From contig JADFUC010001889.1 of NCBI GenBank assembly GCA_019722365.1, forward strand, positions 620,001 to 684,000: DNA of 64,000 nt. Reading direction: 5' to 3'. The notes under the pieces were generated by a model. The model saw nothing but the letters and a program-made list of their open reading frames with translations, did no database searches and was not told the origin of the DNA. The first letter of the stretch is position 1, and the number at the start of each line of letters is the position of its first letter. The DNA comes from Lithospermum erythrorhizon (lineage: Eukaryota; Streptophyta; Magnoliopsida; Boraginales; Boraginaceae). Shown here piece after piece: positions 62,241-64,000 of this stretch. A program made the translations under genes and the position numbers.

Positions 62241-62807
62241 TCACTCAATGCCTTGTTTTTCTTCCTCAATAATCTCCTCTTCCTTGTGATAATCAGTTTC
62301 TTGTCCATGATGTTTCTTCTCAACTTGAACACAAGCCATCTTCTTCCCCATTCTCCTCTGTTTTTGCTTACTCCGTTTTGAATCAAATACCACCTCACTT
62401 ACCTCACCTGTAGTACAAGATTTTTTCTCTGAGGCAAATCGTCGAACACCTTGCAGACTCCTAATATCGACTTCTTCGTTGTGTTCAACGCCATTATCAT
62501 CGTGCCCAGAACGCATAAGTGGGCCAATAATTTTTCTGCGTTGAGATTTAGCTTCCTTGAGCTTCTTTTTACGAACCCTTTTCCTCTGGGACCTTGTCAT
62601 TTTCTCCATTCCGCATTCTTTGTCTCCTTCATCATCATCACTTGAAGAGCTTTTCTCCTCGTCTTCTAACTCATTTGCATTTATAGCTGAATTTGAGAGA
62701 TCAATATGATTTTGGGTTGGTTCTTTTTTATGAGATGAAGGTGGTGGAGGATAGAGCATGTTAAGAAGGGCATCATGGAATTTTTTCTGTTTCTCTTCAG
62801 TCTTCAT
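62241..62807 (-). CDS. Lysine-rich, probably nuclear protein of unknown function
   Basis: A 188-residue protein from the ATG at 62807. I do not recognise a named family. The N-terminus (EEKQKKFHDALLNMLYPPPP) ends in a proline run. An acidic, Ser-rich tract follows at about residues 47-63 (LEDEEKSSSSDDDEGDKE). A strongly basic block lies at about 71-95 (TRSQRKRVRKKKLKEAKSQR) followed by RKIIGPLM. The C-terminal half has more basic clusters (SKRSKQKQRRMGKKM) and ends acidic (EEEIIEEEKQGIE). Alternating acidic and basic tracts suggest a nuclear/nucleolar location. The basic block plus RKIIGPL seems familiar from uncharacterised plant proteins, from memory only. The frame stays open about 26 codons upstream of this ATG without another Met, so an upstream exon is possible. 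Confidence 0.65.
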   Translation of the reverse strand: MKTEEKQKKFHDALLNMLYPPPPSSHKKEPTQNHIDLSNSAINANELEDEEKSSSSDDDEGDKECGMEKMTRSQRKRVRKKKLKEAKSQRRKIIGPLMRSGHDDNGVEHNEEVDIRSLQGVRRFASEKKSCTTGEVSEVVFDSKRSKQKQRRMGKKMACVQVEKKHHGQETDYHKEEEIIEEEKQGIE

Positions 62808-62888
62808 TGAAATCTCTGGATCAAGGTGCTTGAGGTCTTTGATTTTTTTCTGTTTCTCAATTGTTTCGTGGAAGATGGAGAAGAATAA

Positions 62889-62904
62889 TTTTTTTTTTTT
62901 TTTT
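62889..62904. repeat. Poly-T run
   Basis: Sixteen T on the plus strand, i.e. an A run just 5' of the lysine-rich gene on its own strand, within its leader or promoter. Confidence 0.9.
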
Positions 62905-64000
62905 GATAGATCATGCTCCTCCTATTAAAGATAAAAAATTCCGTCCAAACGAGGGATCGGACTTTTAAATAGTTTAGATTGTCTCTTGACCAATTTTTTA
63001 GGTTATCTCACGTAAGCTAAAGTCATACTAAAATCATACCGCAACAGTAAAGAGAAGGGGTGAAATTATTTTTTTGTCGCCTATTCGTTAGTATAGTGTT
63101 TGAGAAAGTTTATTTTGGGAACAAAAAGTCATTTTGTTGCTTTTTAACACTATTTCGATGTAGATTTAGTCCTACTCGATTAGTTTGCACCCACCTTAAA
63201 CAATGTTTCTAGGTCAAGTTATTCCCCTATTGAATTTTTCATTAAGAATAAAAAGGCGATTTCACACATATTAGAATTATAAATGATACTCGAATTATAT
63301 TTTCCGTCAAAGAGTATTATTGCACATAAAAAAGTTTTTAAGTTTAAAATTTAAAAAACTCAACAATCAAAATTCAAAATTAATCAAGTCAACCAAATCC
63401 TAAAAACTACAATTGCATATACCTACTAAAGCTCATCAACTAAGGTAGCCTTAGAAACTCATTTGCTAATAATACCAGGCTTGGAATGTCTCAACTTCTA
63501 ATCTCTCGTACTTTTATGTTTTTTAATTTCACCCGTTGATATCTTAATCATATTCATTCAATTATATAATTTCTTCATTTTCTATTCTAACTTGAATGAA
63601 CAAGAAAGATTAGAATTTGAGAGACTCTTACTCCAATAATATCCGTATCAGTTCTCTTACTCGCTTGATATACAAATAAAGATTGTGGCTAATGGGAAGA
63701 TAAACTAGAAGTATATTATTTTTAACTTTGAACAATCAATGGACTTGCACGGAAGGATAGTTACATTTGATTAGAGTCTTAGAATATGTGTATCGGGATT
63801 AAGCTAAAATTATAATAAAAGGTTGAAAAATTATAAATTGATAAAAATGATATTTTCAATTTCTACTCTAAATAATTTGGCCCTAAAAAAATTTCGCACA
63901 TCACGAATTTGTCTGGCTCACATGTATTATGTATCTTTACTTTTTATTATTAAAAATCTGACATACTTGATTTTTTATGTTTTGGGTGAATATGGAAAGC
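62905..64000. other. AT-rich spacer to the window end
   Basis: No gene or repeat recognised. Confidence 0.4.

Noticed and set aside
62147..62398. 83-codon minus-strand ORF overlapping the lysine-rich gene
   Set aside because: Different frame of the same purine-rich DNA; the composition of the 188-codon frame is the more protein-like.

Overview
This window is plant nuclear DNA. It is AT-rich and sparsely genic, with GT-AG introns, telo-box/site-II promoter motifs, MITEs and decayed LTR retrotransposons. The short motif ACTCCGTA recurs in the spacers; I associate it loosely with Caryophyllales/Amaranthaceae genomes, so that placement is a weak inference. Nothing bacterial, organellar or viral-coding was recognised.

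Six plausible protein genes and one broken gene could be reconstructed. (1) A SAUR-like auxin-response gene (2954-3328, minus). (2) Cytosolic ribosomal protein L26/uL24 (18208-18648, minus), whose likely promoter lies about 1.5 kb upstream across a 5'UTR intron. (3) A four-exon BTB-NPH3 (phototropin-signalling family) gene (28459-32292, plus). (4) A seven-exon plastid-type APS kinase gene (44593-47626, plus). (5) A ZIP1-like zinc transporter copy (48130-48924, minus) with an internal deletion and an in-frame stop. (6) A two-coding-exon GH43 type-II membrane glycosidase of the plant Golgi exo-beta-1,3-galactosidase type (50695-53287, minus). (7) A lysine-rich, probably nuclear or nucleolar protein of unknown function (62241-62807, minus). 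All splice sites quoted were read by eye; each junction keeps the reading frame and restores family motifs.

Between the genes lies repeat wreckage. A Copia LTR fragment sits at the left edge. A decayed LTR element with colinear LTRs occupies about 4.5-7.85 kb, and a 2.8-kb element with roughly 200-bp inverted terminal repeats occupies 12686-15481. A complex of old LTRs spans about 20.98-27.1 kb, and a heavily mutated Ty1-copia element on the minus strand spans about 55.7-61.5 kb (gag zinc knuckle, protease, integrase, RT and RNase H remnants are recognisable). Stowaway/Tourist-type MITEs are at 1354, 3988, 19780, 27250, 29743 and 49676, a tRNA-derived SINE-like unit is at 54.33 kb, and a degenerate tRNA-Thr is at 55.29 kb.

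The genes do not form a pathway; they are ordinary independent plant genes, with APS kinase converging on the ZIP copy. No new biological system stands out. The most informative oddities are the broken ZIP gene, the tandem-duplicated sequence that forms the leader and first intron of the APS kinase gene (including a duplicated splice donor), and the long-TIR element with an apparent 4-bp target duplication.
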